64,000 nucleotides of DNA from Xylona heveae TC161. Taxonomy: Eukaryota > Ascomycota > Xylonomycetes > Xylonales > Xylonaceae. The position numbers and the translations under genes are program-made. Positions within the stretch are counted from its first letter, which is position 1; every line of letters starts with the position of its first letter. The notes under the pieces were generated by a model. That model was not told where the DNA came from. It saw only the letters and a list, made by a program, of their open reading frames with translations, and searched no databases. Positions 33,939 through 45,111 of this stretch are shown one piece after another. The stretch is taken from NCBI RefSeq assembly GCF_001619985.1, contig NW_017264207.1, positions 5,294 through 69,293 on the forward strand, in the 5' to 3' direction.

Positions 33939-36003
33939 ATGGCATGGGAAAGTATTGCTGCAGACAAGCGGAGCCGTATTCTTCAATCTATTCCCCAAGA
34001 ATGGCTCATTGGCTCAAAGCCTCAAGACATTTCCGTAATGAATTATCCTGAGAAAAGTGGCATCATGTCAAAAGATGAGCTTGCAATTACCAATTCCTCT
34101 GCAACAGAGCTGGTAGCCCAGCTTTCCAGCGGACAACAAAGGGCTTTTGACGTCACCCTGGCTTTCTGCAAACAGGCAGCTCTAGCACACCAATTGGTAT
34201 GATTCTATATATGCTCCAATCTCTTTCCGTTTTTAATAATATCCATGTACTGATATTTGTAGCTAAATTGTTGTCTTGAAATCTTCCCGGAAATGGCATT
34301 AGCCCAAGCAAAAGAACTTGATGCTTATTTCGAAAAGTATCAAAAACCCGTCGGTCCGCTGCATGGGCTCCCAATCTCGCTCAAGGATCAGTTGCGGGTC
34401 AAAGGTTTGGAGACATCCATGGGATATGTTGCTTGGATTGGGAAATATGACGAGGAGGATTCAGTGTTAACAAAACTACTTCGAAAGGCCGGAGCAGTGT
34501 TCTATGTAAAAACAAGCGTTCCTCAAAGTCTCATGGTTTGCGAAACGGTCAACAATGTTATCGGCCGAACAGTAAATCCGTGGAATAGAAACTGGTCATG
34601 TGGAGGAAGCTCTGGTGGAGAGGGAGCATTAGTTGGTTTTCGCGGCAGTATCATTGGAGTTGGGACTGATATCGGTAATTTAATAATTGTTGTGTCGTTG
34701 AGCATGCCTTTTGAGCTAATTGAAAAACATAGGCGGTTCAATCAGAGTACCAGCAGCATTCAATTTCTTATACGGATTGAAACCGAGCCACGGCCGACTG
34801 CCGTATGCTAAGATGGCCAACAGTATGGGAGGACAAGAAACTGTTCATAGCGTGTGTGGCCCAATTTGTCACTCTGTCCAAGGTATGCGTACTTGAAATT
34901 AGTGGCAAATGGAATATAATAACATTTTATAGACATGAAGCTATTCGTAACTTCTGTCCTCAGCAACGAGCCATGGAAATATGATTCCAAAGTCGTTCCC
35001 CTACCCTGGAGACAATCCGAGGAAGACACGATAAAAGCAAAAATAAATTCTAGCGGTCTGCGCATTGGATATTACAACTTTGATGGCAACGTAAGTTCGC
35101 CATTAAACTCAAAAAGGTGTATCAAAATATACTCAACTCACATGCACCGTTTGCAGGTTCTCCCTCATCCACCAATCCTCCGTGGCATTCAGACCGTGGT
35201 CTCAGCTCTTCGCGAGCACGGCCATACAGTTATTGACTGGACACCTTACAAGCACGACCATGCAGTCAATTTAATCGACAGAATCTTTGCATCTGACGGT
35301 GGTCAAGTACGTTTCCCGGTTTCTATCCTTACCAGCCTGAGCTCCTAGAACACGAATTGCAGCATTGCTGATATATGCAGGACATTTTCTCTGTCCTCCA
35401 AGAGTCCGGCGAGCCAGCTATTGCCAATATCCAAGACTTAGTCAACCCGTCTCTATCCAAAGTTGACATGAACGAGCTATGGGACGTGCAACTCCAAAAA
35501 TGGAAATGGCAGTGCGAATACCTCGAGCAGTGGAACCAGCGCGAGGAAGAAGCAGGAGGGGAAATTGATGCCTTTATTGCGCCAATCAGCCCAACAGCAG
35601 CGATTCGTCATAACCAGTTCAAGTACTATGGATACGCATCTGCAATCAATCTTCTGGATTGGACAAGTGTGGTTGTCCCAGTGACTTTTGCTGACCGGAA
35701 TATCGATCCGAAGGTGGTGGATTATCAGCCGGTAAATGCACTGGATGGGATTGTGCAGGCAGAATGTAGGTTCACAGTTAGCAAGTCTTCAAACTCCTAT
35801 AGTGTTTTCAAGCACCGTCGAAAAGTTGTTTTCGTTTTACAATTCAGTATACATGACGTTATGAACAAAGCTGATGATACTGTGTAGATGACCCGGAAGC
35901 ATACCACGGTGCACCTGTTGCTATTCAAGTTGTCGGTAGACGATTAATTGAAGAAAGAATTATGACTATTGCCCAAGAAATTGGGCGTCTTTTAGGCCAT
36001 TAA
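33939..36003 (+). CDS. Amidase (amidase signature family, acetamidase-like)
   Basis: A cytosolic hydrolase releasing ammonia from an amide. Seven exons: 33939-34196, 34263-34674, 34733-34882, 34933-35090, 35157-35306, 35381-35765 and 35888-36003, giving 542 residues. The Ser-cisSer-Lys triad is complete: Lys in PISLKDQ, cis-Ser in CGGSSGGEGAL and the nucleophile region GTDIGGSIRVPA, rebuilt across intron 2. The N-terminus (RSRILQSIPQEWLI) matches the AmdS-type group. The C-terminus ends VAIQVVGRRLIEERIMTIAQ. Adjacency to an arginase copy hints at nitrogen release. The true substrate is unknown. Confidence 0.9.
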
Positions 36004-36214
36004 TCCAGGCCAAGGGATGGGCTTGGGTCAATTTCATTAGGTCTGTCTTATTTGACCAAGACATTTGGAGAACTTTCATGGATATATAACATTCTGTGGT
36101 ATAAACAGAAAGCGTTTCGTATCTACATGTTCATTTCGTGACAGTAAACGCTAGACAAAGAAAGTTTAGAGTACACAAGGAATATACAGTCGCTGTATTT
36201 ACGCATCAATGCAT

Positions 36215-38652
36215 TTATGAATCAAGGGGGAAACGATCCAAGTACTTGAACTGCTTCAGGCCGCCCTCAAAGTCATTGACAAAGTCCTTGCTCGTGCTGT
36301 TAGCGGTAAAGACACCCTTCTGGATGGGCACAGAAGCCTGCGAAAGGCCGTCCTTGGCGGCGCCAACCGCGCCAATCGGCTTTCCGTAGTAGAAAGCATC
36401 CCGGACAATCTGTGCCGGGCGGCCAATTGGGTAAAGAGTCGAGGCGCCAGCAGTGAACAGGGACTGGGTACCGTCCACCACGATGACACCATCAAAGAGA
36501 ACAGCATCAGAGGCGATATAGGTGGCGTCAGCCCCATGAGCCAACGTCTCAGAAATGATGACAGGGACCGCGCCCATCTGCTTGAAAGACTTGGCCAAGG
36601 CGGATGCCTGGCTCAGTGAAGAGTTCGATGAGTCGGTAGCCAAAATGCCAACTTGCAGACCGGCAACCGACGGAAGGGGCTCGGCAAAGACGGAGACACC
36701 GGCGGTCTTGTTGTTGTGATAGTATTGAGGGTCGGCAGCGGGCGCCTCCATGCCAAGCGCAACAGCAACACGCTCAGCAAGATCATGGTCAATCTTGTTG
36801 AACTGAGCAATGGCGTTTTGCTTGACGACGGGAGAAGCAACCTTGGACAGCTCAAATCGAGCAGCGTTGACCACCATCTGCTGCTCAGCCGGGAGAAGCG
36901 AGTTGTAGAAGAGTCTTGGCTGAGTCCAGTAGTCGGAGAAGGTGGGCGAGGTCTCGCGAACATAGGCGGCGTCAACAATCCGGCGAGCCGGAGCAGTGAA
37001 GAAGCCATTGCCCTGGGTCTGGTTGGCCGGCTTAGGCCAGTTGTTGTTCAAGGTGTTGACGTAGTAGGGAGCATTGTTCAAGGGGATCATCTGCTGGCCA
37101 GCACCGTCCCGGTTGTTGTTGTGGACAGGGACACGAGGTCTGTTAATTGGGATCTGTTCAAAGTTGGGAGAGCCCATATTACGGCTGAGCTGGGTGTCAA
37201 CATAGGAGAACAAGCGGCCCTGGAGCAAGGGGTCATCGGAAAAGTCAATTCCGCGCACAACGTGGCCGGGACAGAACTATCCGAAAGGAGGACAAGTTAG
37301 CAAGACCTTTGAAAACAGTCGGATCCCTATATTCGCTAGCAAATCTTACCATGGCTTGCTCAGTCTCAGCAAAGTAATTGCGGGGGTTCTCGGTCAAGAC
37401 GAACTTGCCGAGCGGGGTCAGAGGGACGTATTCGACAGGGACAATCTTGGTCGGGTCGAGGAGGTCAACGCCATACTTCAAGACGTCCTCCTCCTCCATA
37501 ATCTGCACGGACACCTCCCACTCGGGGTAGGCGCCAGAGTCAATGGATTCGAAGAGGTCTTGGCGATGCCAGTCGGGATTTTGACCACCGAGACCCTGCG
37601 CCTCGGGCCAGGTCAAGGAGGCCAACCCCTGCTGGGTCTTGAAGTGGAACTTGACCAGCTTCGACTTGCCCTCGTCGTTGACAAAGCGGAAAGTGTGAAT
37701 ACCGAAGCCGTCCATGTGTCGGAAGCTACGGGGGATACCGTGACCGGAAAGAGCCCTTGAACTTCTGTCAGACATCTTCGTCTGCTGTGGACAAGTTGAT
37801 AGAATCAGACATACCAAAAGAGAGTGTGCAAAGTAGACGGGTTCGAGCCAAAGTAATCCCAAGCCGAGTCGTGAGCAGTCTGGGCCTGGGGGATCTCGTT
37901 TTGAGGGTTGGGCTTGACGGCGTGAATCAAGTCGGGAAAGTTCATGGCATCCTGGATAAAGAAAATGGGAATGTTGTTTCCGACAATGTCTGGGGGTGAA
38001 AAAAAAATGAGCATCTGCACCCCAAAAGAAGATTGAGAATACCCTTACCATAGTTGCCCTCGTCGGTGTAGAAACGGAGAGAGAAACCGTGAACATCTCG
38101 TGCCGAGTCAATGCTACCACGGGAACCTGCAACAGTGGAAAAACGGAGGAAGATGGGAGTCTGCTTTCCGGCAGCACCAAGGAAAGAGGCGGCGGTAATA
38201 TTTGACCAGTCGGCGTAGGACTCGAAGTATCCATGTGCAGCAGCGCCACGGGCATGGACTGAAGAGAGTGTCAGAGATGTTGCCTATTTTGCACGTCGAG
38301 GTCATAATTCGCATCTTAGGTACTTACCAACACGTTCGGGGATGCGCTCATGGTCGAAACGGGTGATTCTGGTTCGAAGAACAAAGTCCTCCAAGAGGGT
38401 CGGGCCGCGGTCGCCGGCCTTGAGCGAGGTATGGTCATCGACCGGAGTGCCAAAGTCAGTGGTCGAGTAGCTGTCGGTGTCGTTGACGGTAAATTGGTCA
38501 AGGAATTTTGTGCCAGCAGCCTTTTCCGTGTGGTTTACTGGGAAAGTACCGCGACGCTCGAGCCTGTCGGCCGCCTCGGCGTCCATAAAAGGGCATCCTG
38601 CCGTAGCAAGGAGCGCATTGAGCACGACACCACCAATAACAGAGGTCTTCAT
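36215..38652 (-). CDS. catB: Secreted large-subunit catalase
   Basis: Heme catalase of the large-subunit clade 2, which dismutates H2O2. Five exons on the minus strand: 38652-38328, 38258-38049, 37989-37815, 37755-37350 and 37276-36215, giving 725 residues, the usual size. A signal peptide ([13 protein letters not shown]) points to secretion. The distal His lies in [12 protein letters not shown] across intron 1, the distal Asn in [15 protein letters not shown], and the proximal heme Tyr in [12 protein letters not shown]. The C-terminal 150 residues form the flavodoxin/DJ-1-like domain ([35 protein letters not shown]). It corresponds to Aspergillus CatB/Cat1 by family and architecture. Confidence 0.93.
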
Positions 38653-40542
38653 GTTCGAGTCGGTGGAAGTCCACTATGCTGCAATTTGTCCCAACGTCGA
38701 CGAGCGACGAGAGAAGGGAGAAGACGGGGGCATTATGTAGGTAGGATCAGGGACGAAGCTGACCATGTAGTAAGCAAACAGTTCGAGACCAAAATGCAAG
38801 AGCATGGGCCAAGAAGATTTGGTTTACTGTGCCCCCCGAGATTTATTGCCGATCTCAAAAGGTTAATCGGACTATTTCCAATTGCACTCATCTCGTTGGC
38901 AGTGATACGAGAGAGAGGACCCAGCGAGATGGGTCAACAGGCATCAGCCATGCCGACTCGCATGCGTTCAGGGCCTCAACTGTCCATATTGAGCCCACAG
39001 AGTCCACATGTGGTGGAGCCAATGAGCTTGGCAGACGCAATGGAAATAGTAATGGAGTTTCAGGCACATGGACATTCGGTGAGCAGCACGTTTGTCGTGA
39101 GGCCCTAGTCCCTCTCTCTCTCTCTCTCTCTCTTTCTCTCAGAGAAAAATTCCGTTGGACAGGAACTAGCAGCACGTCATCGACAGATGTCAAAAAAGAA
39201 TCTGATGAGAATTTGATGATTAAAACCGAACCACTTCTTGGCTGACACTGCATGATGAGAGATTAGTGAGGTCAAGTCCTACAAATGCGTCACCCTTGTG
39301 GCTTGTACGTACTCAACTTGTCCCCACATACCGCCGTGTGCCGAGACCACGACTGAACGATGCAAGAGCAGGTGTGAAGTAAGTTGCAGTAGTCCACCAG
39401 TTTACAGCAGGGCGCCGAGGCGCCAAGAGAGTCCAAGGGGCCACGAACAGCTTAGTCCCTGCGAGAAGACCTGGGTGTTTTGGCATGGGTAACGGCGTCT
39501 GAACGAATCAATTCCAAAGGAAAATGAAATCACCATTGTTGCTAATCACAACGGGTCTCGAACTTTTGGCCGGGTCGTTGGAACGGGCAGTGAAGCCAAC
39601 CAGTTGTGCATTGGAGAAGTTTCCTCCCTCGCTCGTTCCAAGGATTTCATGGTGTGATTACGGTAATTACCCCTCAGCCAGGGACCTTCGGAGTCCCAAA
39701 ACCGCAGGAACGAGACGGAAAAGGCAACGGCAGGTACGGGAGGTTCCTTCCCTCGGTCCTTCCCGTCGGTGGAGCTCCCTCATTGGTCCCATCGCCATGT
39801 CACCCAAACAAAGAGTCGCTACATCTCGGCGACGTCTGATTAATGAACGATTGATATACGACTAATATGAGTGTACAGAGCGTAACTTAACTCAAATCTT
39901 CTCGGAGTCTCGAACGGTGGCCTGGGGTACCCTGTTCCTTCCATTGCCCCATGGCCCAATGATGCTTTCTAATCACTAATCGATCACACTTCAATTGTGC
40001 GATCGGCAGGCACAAGACATTACCATCTACTAGCATCAAACTTGGAGCTTCACTACGCCTCTTATTCGCTGCACCGATGCCTCCACTCGGCCCGGCGAAA
40101 AGTTTATCAAAGCGACATGCACAACGAGAAGATTTCGTTGAGCACGCGTCAATAGTGTCGAGACTTTTTTTCCTTTTGTCAGCACTGGCTTGGAACATGG
40201 TGCTCCCCAACTAAAGAATTTGTATTTCATATCTCAAATTTTGTATTCCAAATCGCTTTAGACCCTTTCAGAGTCTTGATCGGCAGGTTTTGTTCCTCTC
40301 TTAGGCAGGCACGAGATGAAAGCACGGTCTTGTATTTCTAAAAGCTCTTTTCATAAACACTATGCAGAATAAACGACGTCATAGCTGCCGAGATCGCTAA
40401 AAATTGCAAACCGTCTAGTAGAAGGCGTCGGCCAAGAATGAACAGACTTTGGTGCAAAGCCCCCGTCCTCTACTCCGTAATAAATGCGCCAAATCTTGGG
40501 GCCGCTTGCGCCGCATAAAATGAAGTTTGAATTGGTTCAAAA
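38653..40542. other. Long gene-free region upstream of the catalase, with CT microsatellite
   Basis: Nearly 1.9 kb. A CT-repeat tract lies at about 39112-39140. Frames at 38829-39245, 39524-39865 and 39887-40210 show no family signature and carry biased, repeat-derived sequence. It probably holds the catalase promoter and the 3' flank of the MATE gene. Confidence 0.5.
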
Positions 40543-42741
40543 TCAATCGAGCTCATTCCGGTTCTGCGCTTCACTTACCGCTACGTCCCAATCAGTCCGG
40601 AAGAGAAAGATACCTTCCAAAGCAGCCACACTATTGCGGTTTCAGCGTCTCTTGTGCTCAATCCATCATGTCCATGGGTGACTTACAGTGCAAGAGCGAT
40701 AGCTGGACCCGCCCAAAAGCCGTAAAGGAACCAGTGTAGACCGAACCCAGTACCGAACGAGATGGGTATTCCAATCTGTCTGTTATATGAATATCACGAC
40801 TTCTTGAATACAGATCGAGGAAAAAGGAAGAAATAGCCTTACCACATAGTAGCAGAAAAGGCAGACCCAGCCGCCAATCTTCTGCTTGCCTAGCCCACGC
40901 AGAATCCCATTGCAACTTGCCGTCAGGGCATCAAAAATTTGATACGCGGCGCAAACGGGCAAGACCTTTGTCACCAGCAGGGCGACATCTGGATCAGCAG
41001 TGAACAACCAAGGAATGTAATGCGACAACGTGCCCAGAAGGATGGAATTCAGCCCTCCCACTAGCAAAGCCGCCGAGAGTGCTACTCTCCGGGTCACCTT
41101 GGCGGCGTCAGGAAGCGCAGCTCCAATAAGATTGGCAATCCTCGTTGATACAACAACTGAGATGGGAAATGGTATTTGCCAAGTAATGGTGACGACGGTG
41201 TTCAAGATGGACTGCGCGGCTAAATGAGTGGCTGAGATCCAGCTTGAAGAAAGCGTGAGAAGTCCGAATGCCAAGAACTCGGCGAGAACCATAGCGAGGC
41301 CTGGGATGGCTAGCTTTATCATTGGACGCCAATTCTGCCATGCTCTTCTGTCCCACCCACCCCAGCACTCCATCCCGCGCACAAATCTCACATAGAGAAA
41401 AAGCCCAATGGGTAGTAAACATTGCGTCACGGCGACAGCTATCGGTGAACCAACAAAACCTAAACCGAGTTCCTATTCTCAAGATTAATTTCAAGATCCA
41501 AGACCTTTAGTAACGCGCATGATCAGACTTACCCATACAAGCAGCCAGCTCAGAAGGATATTGAGCGGTGCCCCGATCAGGAGGACGTAAAATGTGGCAG
41601 AGAAGAGTCCTTGAGCTTGCATGAATCTTTTCCCCGCTTCAAAAGCTGCATACCCCGGAGCGCCGGCAAGAACAACCTTCAAATAATATCCAGCAAGTCG
41701 TGCGACTTCCTTATCCGGAATGATAGCCTGCAAAATAAAAGTTCCGCAGAGCCACACAACGGCAATAGGAATAGTCAAAGCCCAGAGAAAAAGAAGCATT
41801 CGCTGCAACTGCAGGCCGACCAAGGTGCGCTTACCAGATCCATAAGCTTGTGCGCACAAAGTATCCAAAGAAGTCGAAAGGCCCTGGTAAATAGCATATC
41901 CTGTCACATTGGTGACCGTGATGGCCAAGCTTGCCGCGCCCAGCTCATTTTTGCCCAAATGTCCGACTACCAAAATGCTAGCAGCAGTGAGCGAATATTG
42001 CAGCACGAATGTTGCGATCAATGAGCGCGAATATTTTACGATGACTTTTGTCTCTCGTTGCCAGGTGGTCTGGATTAGACCCGCTGAGACGGCCTCCTCC
42101 CATTTTCGGCTGATATGCTCTGGAGAATCCTTTGTGTATTGTTGCTGCTCAGAGGTACCTAGCAACCGACTCCTTTCAGTTATCCGGCCCGCGTGCTCCT
42201 CGTGAACTGCTGGAGCAACCCCCTTCTTAAGATAATCGAGCGGTCGTGTGAAGAGGGAAAGTGCTTTGCCTGCAGCTCCCTCTTCCTCGGCCGGGCGTTT
42301 TCCTGGGATGATATTATTATCTCGGAGCAAGACTCGCTCCTCATTCGTAATGTCCTCCTGCTCTGATGCTGTTAAGGCACTTGAAAGCGCAGGCAATGAT
42401 CCTGTGGGAATGAAGAGAGCGCGGGGCCCCCCAGAGACTAGACTTGGGGGATGATACGCCCCAGCGGTTAATGCATGCTCAGAATCCAAATAGCTCGATG
42501 ACGGCTCCAGGTCATCATTCACCGCAGAGTCGTTGATTGTTTCTTCTTCTTCCTCTTCATCGCGAACTTCATTCTCATGATCGAGAATGGATTCACGCTC
42601 CAAATCCTTTCGGATTAACTCTGCGGCCTCCGCGGCAAGGGCGCTGAACTTCCATGAGCCTACCGCCGACTGGAATGACGATGATATGCTTTGCGATCGG
42701 GCTTTCCATTGGTTTTGCTTGGATTGTGGCACCGATGTCAT
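40543..42741 (-). CDS. MATE-family multidrug/toxin exporter
   Basis: A polytopic membrane antiporter that exports cations or drugs. Four exons on the minus strand: 42741-41533, 41472-40843, 40775-40687 and 40630-40543, giving 671 residues. Twelve helices start at about residue 240 with SLIATFVLQYSLTAASILVV. The MatE signature LGKNELGAASLAITVTNVTG is followed by GLSTSLDTLCAQAYGSGKR; a second MatE half starts LAIPGLAMVLAEFLAFGLLT. The two short last exons encode IGIPISFGTGFGLHWFLYGF and a cytosolic end (FRTDWDVAVSEAQNRNELD). The N-terminal 230 residues form a long acidic cytosolic extension (DEEEEEETINDS), as often seen in fungal family members. The frame is open upstream to 42948, but MTSVPQSKQ is the better start. 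Confidence 0.9.
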
Positions 42742-43071
42742 TACGCAGGGACTAAAGAGAGCAAGGCAATCCCCATCAAAACACTCGCGATATGCAAAAT
42801 TCTGGATGCCGAATGATGTGGAGTGATAATGTTTTGATAAGAGATTTAACTTCGGCCCGTTTGGACTTAAGAGGGTGGGATTAGAGACTGGACTACCGAC
42901 GTCATCTGTTGTGACTGTGCACAGACAAGATCGACAGTTAAGTCGCACACCATCGGCTCGCTATTGACAGCGTCCGTTAAATGCCAGGGCTCTATCTTTT
43001 CCCTTAAAGATATAACTAGCTCCATTATCGCTGGATACACGTGTTGAAATCTCAAACAATGCGAGCGTGTC
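42742..43071. other. Intergenic
   Basis: Short gap between the MATE promoter and the end of the fusion gene. Nothing further seen. Confidence 0.45.
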
Positions 43072-45111
43072 TCAACTGATGGAGGATACATCAACTACAT
43101 CGAGCACGTTGAAGCCTTTTCCATAATTCTGATCCCAATCGAACTCGCTTTGGTGGTTCTCCTTTCCAAAAGCGATAATCATTTCTTCCGCTTCCGTCGT
43201 TCCTCCCACGCTGACCGGCTCTGCCTCCTCCTTTGTTTTACCACGCGCGCCTTGTCCCCATATTACTTGCAGATTTGTATCAGTAAACGTGCTTATCTTT
43301 CGAAATGTCAACGATATCCTTTCGCCCCCAAATGCTTTTTCTGCATCAGACTTGAGAAACGTCTCCCGTTTGTCCGGGCGGATACCATGCAACCATCGCA
43401 TATTCGTCATTGCCCCTAGAACAAACATCGAGTTGTGAGGGAGAATGACTCTTTGAATCTTTCGAGAAGGAGGGTTCTGATCTGGTGGCGTTTGGCGGAA
43501 TTGGCCATCCGTTGTGCCCTTTTTGGTCCGCAACACCATTGTCCGCTGAGCTCCGAGACTTACATTCACAATTTTCGATTCTCGAGCTATGTCCATGGTT
43601 TTGTCTGAATGCTCAGAAATATTGTCTTGTCCACGACGGTAAAGTTGGATAAGCACATGGTTCACCTCATGTCCAATTTTTCCCTCCACCTCATCTTTTA
43701 TGCGGGCAATTGTCGGAGAAAATGGTGAAAGACCAGGTTGAGTGTCCGCAGGATGGCGGTAAATGGGAACAAACCCATCATCCCGCACCATTCCCTGGAC
43801 CGCAACAAGACGGGGTACTTCGCCACCACGGTGCTGCATTGTCTGCCATTTGACTTCGGATTTGATGCTATCAAACGCACCATCTAATACCTCCGCAGGC
43901 AAAAAGTCTCGCAATATTTCAGAATCGCCTTCACCAATGCAATTCTCTTCTTCAGTCCCAGAGCGATCCTGTCTAGTACTCTGAGGTGTTTTAAATGGCC
44001 TTTGAAGTTGCTGAAGGGTATCATTCAACTTCTCATCGGATCTCGGGCGCTGGACAGTCAAAGGCAGCGTCAATTTCCTCGAGACATTCGATATGGAAGC
44101 TTTTCCGTTGCTTGGACCGCCACCAGTATGAGGGGTCCGCGGAACTGGTATCCTGCCTCTTCCCTTAGGCTGCTGATCATCCTGTTTTTCTTTGACACTT
44201 TTTGATGCATCCAGTGTTCGAGCATTCTTGCTATTGGTAGGGTTGCGAAGGTTCTCGGAGGTCTTAGAGGTCTCAGCAGTTTGATCCTCCAACGTGGTCT
44301 CCTCGAAAGCACGTGCCAATTCCAATTCTTCTGAGTTGCGTGGCCTTGGGACCTCAGAACGTGCTCCTCTCCCATCATTGGGGTTCTGGCTCCTGAACTG
44401 ACGGAGAAATTCAGCCGAGGTCAGATATTCCACGCCACATATCTCCTCTAACTGATGCAAGGCCATTTTATGACGATGTTGACAACGGTATCCCAGACAG
44501 TCTTCAATCAGTGTAATGGAAAAGCCATGCCGAGCCGCGTCCAAGGCGGTTGCGTACACGGAGATATTTGACAGGGAGCCGCAAATAAAGAGATCATTAA
44601 TGAGTTTGCTTCTGAGATGGAACAATAGTGGAGAACTCTCAAAAGCAGAGTAGTGCGACTTTTTCATCAGAGTATCACTGGCACTGTCAATATGTGGAAG
44701 CAGAGAAGGGTGGAACTCTGCTCCCGCGGTACCGGGGAGACAGCAGTCTTGTATTCGTCCCTTGGAAAGGAATGCATCATTGCTATCGTGATTCGTACAT
44801 GAAGTGATGTCTTCAGCCGAAGAGACACTAGAAGCACTATCGCTGTCATATGGATCTATTTGGGTATGCTCGTAGATATCTGATATGATTCCCAGTGGTC
44901 GTTCATGTTCGAATTCTGTCCGCGTCCAGACGAGATGCCCCGCATTGCGGAAGGTGCGGACCAATTCTACAAGGCGGGGCAACAAGCCGAGCGGAGCTTT
45001 GACTGCCATAGCACCATTCGGTGAGAGAAAATCATTTTGTAAATCCAAGAGCAACAGAGCCTGTTTAGGTCTCAATTGTGGTAGATCTTGAAGTGGGGGA
45101 ATTGGGAACAT
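43072..45111 (-). CDS. Isochorismatase-like / AlkB-like 2OG-Fe(II) oxygenase fusion
   Basis: One exon, 679 residues, with two domains. Residues about 15-235 are an isochorismatase-like (cysteine hydrolase) domain: ALLLLDLQNDFLSPNG carries the Asp and MKKSHYSAF the Lys. The usual catalytic Cys position reads LSNISVYATALDAA, so Ser or Ile replaces Cys and hydrolase activity is doubtful. A charged, Ser/Thr-rich linker (about 240-400) follows. The C-terminal domain (about 410-640) resembles AlkB: YRRGQDNISEHSDKTMDI gives the H-x-D iron ligands, WLHGIRPDKR the distal His, and RISLTFRKI the 2-oxoglutarate Arg. A role in nucleic-acid demethylation or another oxidation is inferred only. I recall similar two-domain proteins in other filamentous fungi. 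Confidence 0.85.
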   Translation of the reverse strand: MFPIPPLQDLPQLRPKQALLLLDLQNDFLSPNGAMAVKAPLGLLPRLVELVRTFRNAGHLVWTRTEFEHERPLGIISDIYEHTQIDPYDSDSASSVSSAEDITSCTNHDSNDAFLSKGRIQDCCLPGTAGAEFHPSLLPHIDSASDTLMKKSHYSAFESSPLLFHLRSKLINDLFICGSLSNISVYATALDAARHGFSITLIEDCLGYRCQHRHKMALHQLEEICGVEYLTSAEFLRQFRSQNPNDGRGARSEVPRPRNSEELELARAFEETTLEDQTAETSKTSENLRNPTNSKNARTLDASKSVKEKQDDQQPKGRGRIPVPRTPHTGGGPSNGKASISNVSRKLTLPLTVQRPRSDEKLNDTLQQLQRPFKTPQSTRQDRSGTEEENCIGEGDSEILRDFLPAEVLDGAFDSIKSEVKWQTMQHRGGEVPRLVAVQGMVRDDGFVPIYRHPADTQPGLSPFSPTIARIKDEVEGKIGHEVNHVLIQLYRRGQDNISEHSDKTMDIARESKIVNVSLGAQRTMVLRTKKGTTDGQFRQTPPDQNPPSRKIQRVILPHNSMFVLGAMTNMRWLHGIRPDKRETFLKSDAEKAFGGERISLTFRKISTFTDTNLQVIWGQGARGKTKEEAEPVSVGGTTEAEEMIIAFGKENHQSEFDWDQNYGKGFNVLDVVDVSSIS

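Noticed and set aside
36653-37300. Long plus-strand frame inside the catalase gene
   Set aside because: Antisense shadow of the catalase coding exon, produced by its codon bias.
39524-40210. Frames upstream of the catalase
   Set aside because: Low complexity and no family signature; the CT repeat nearby generates spurious frames.
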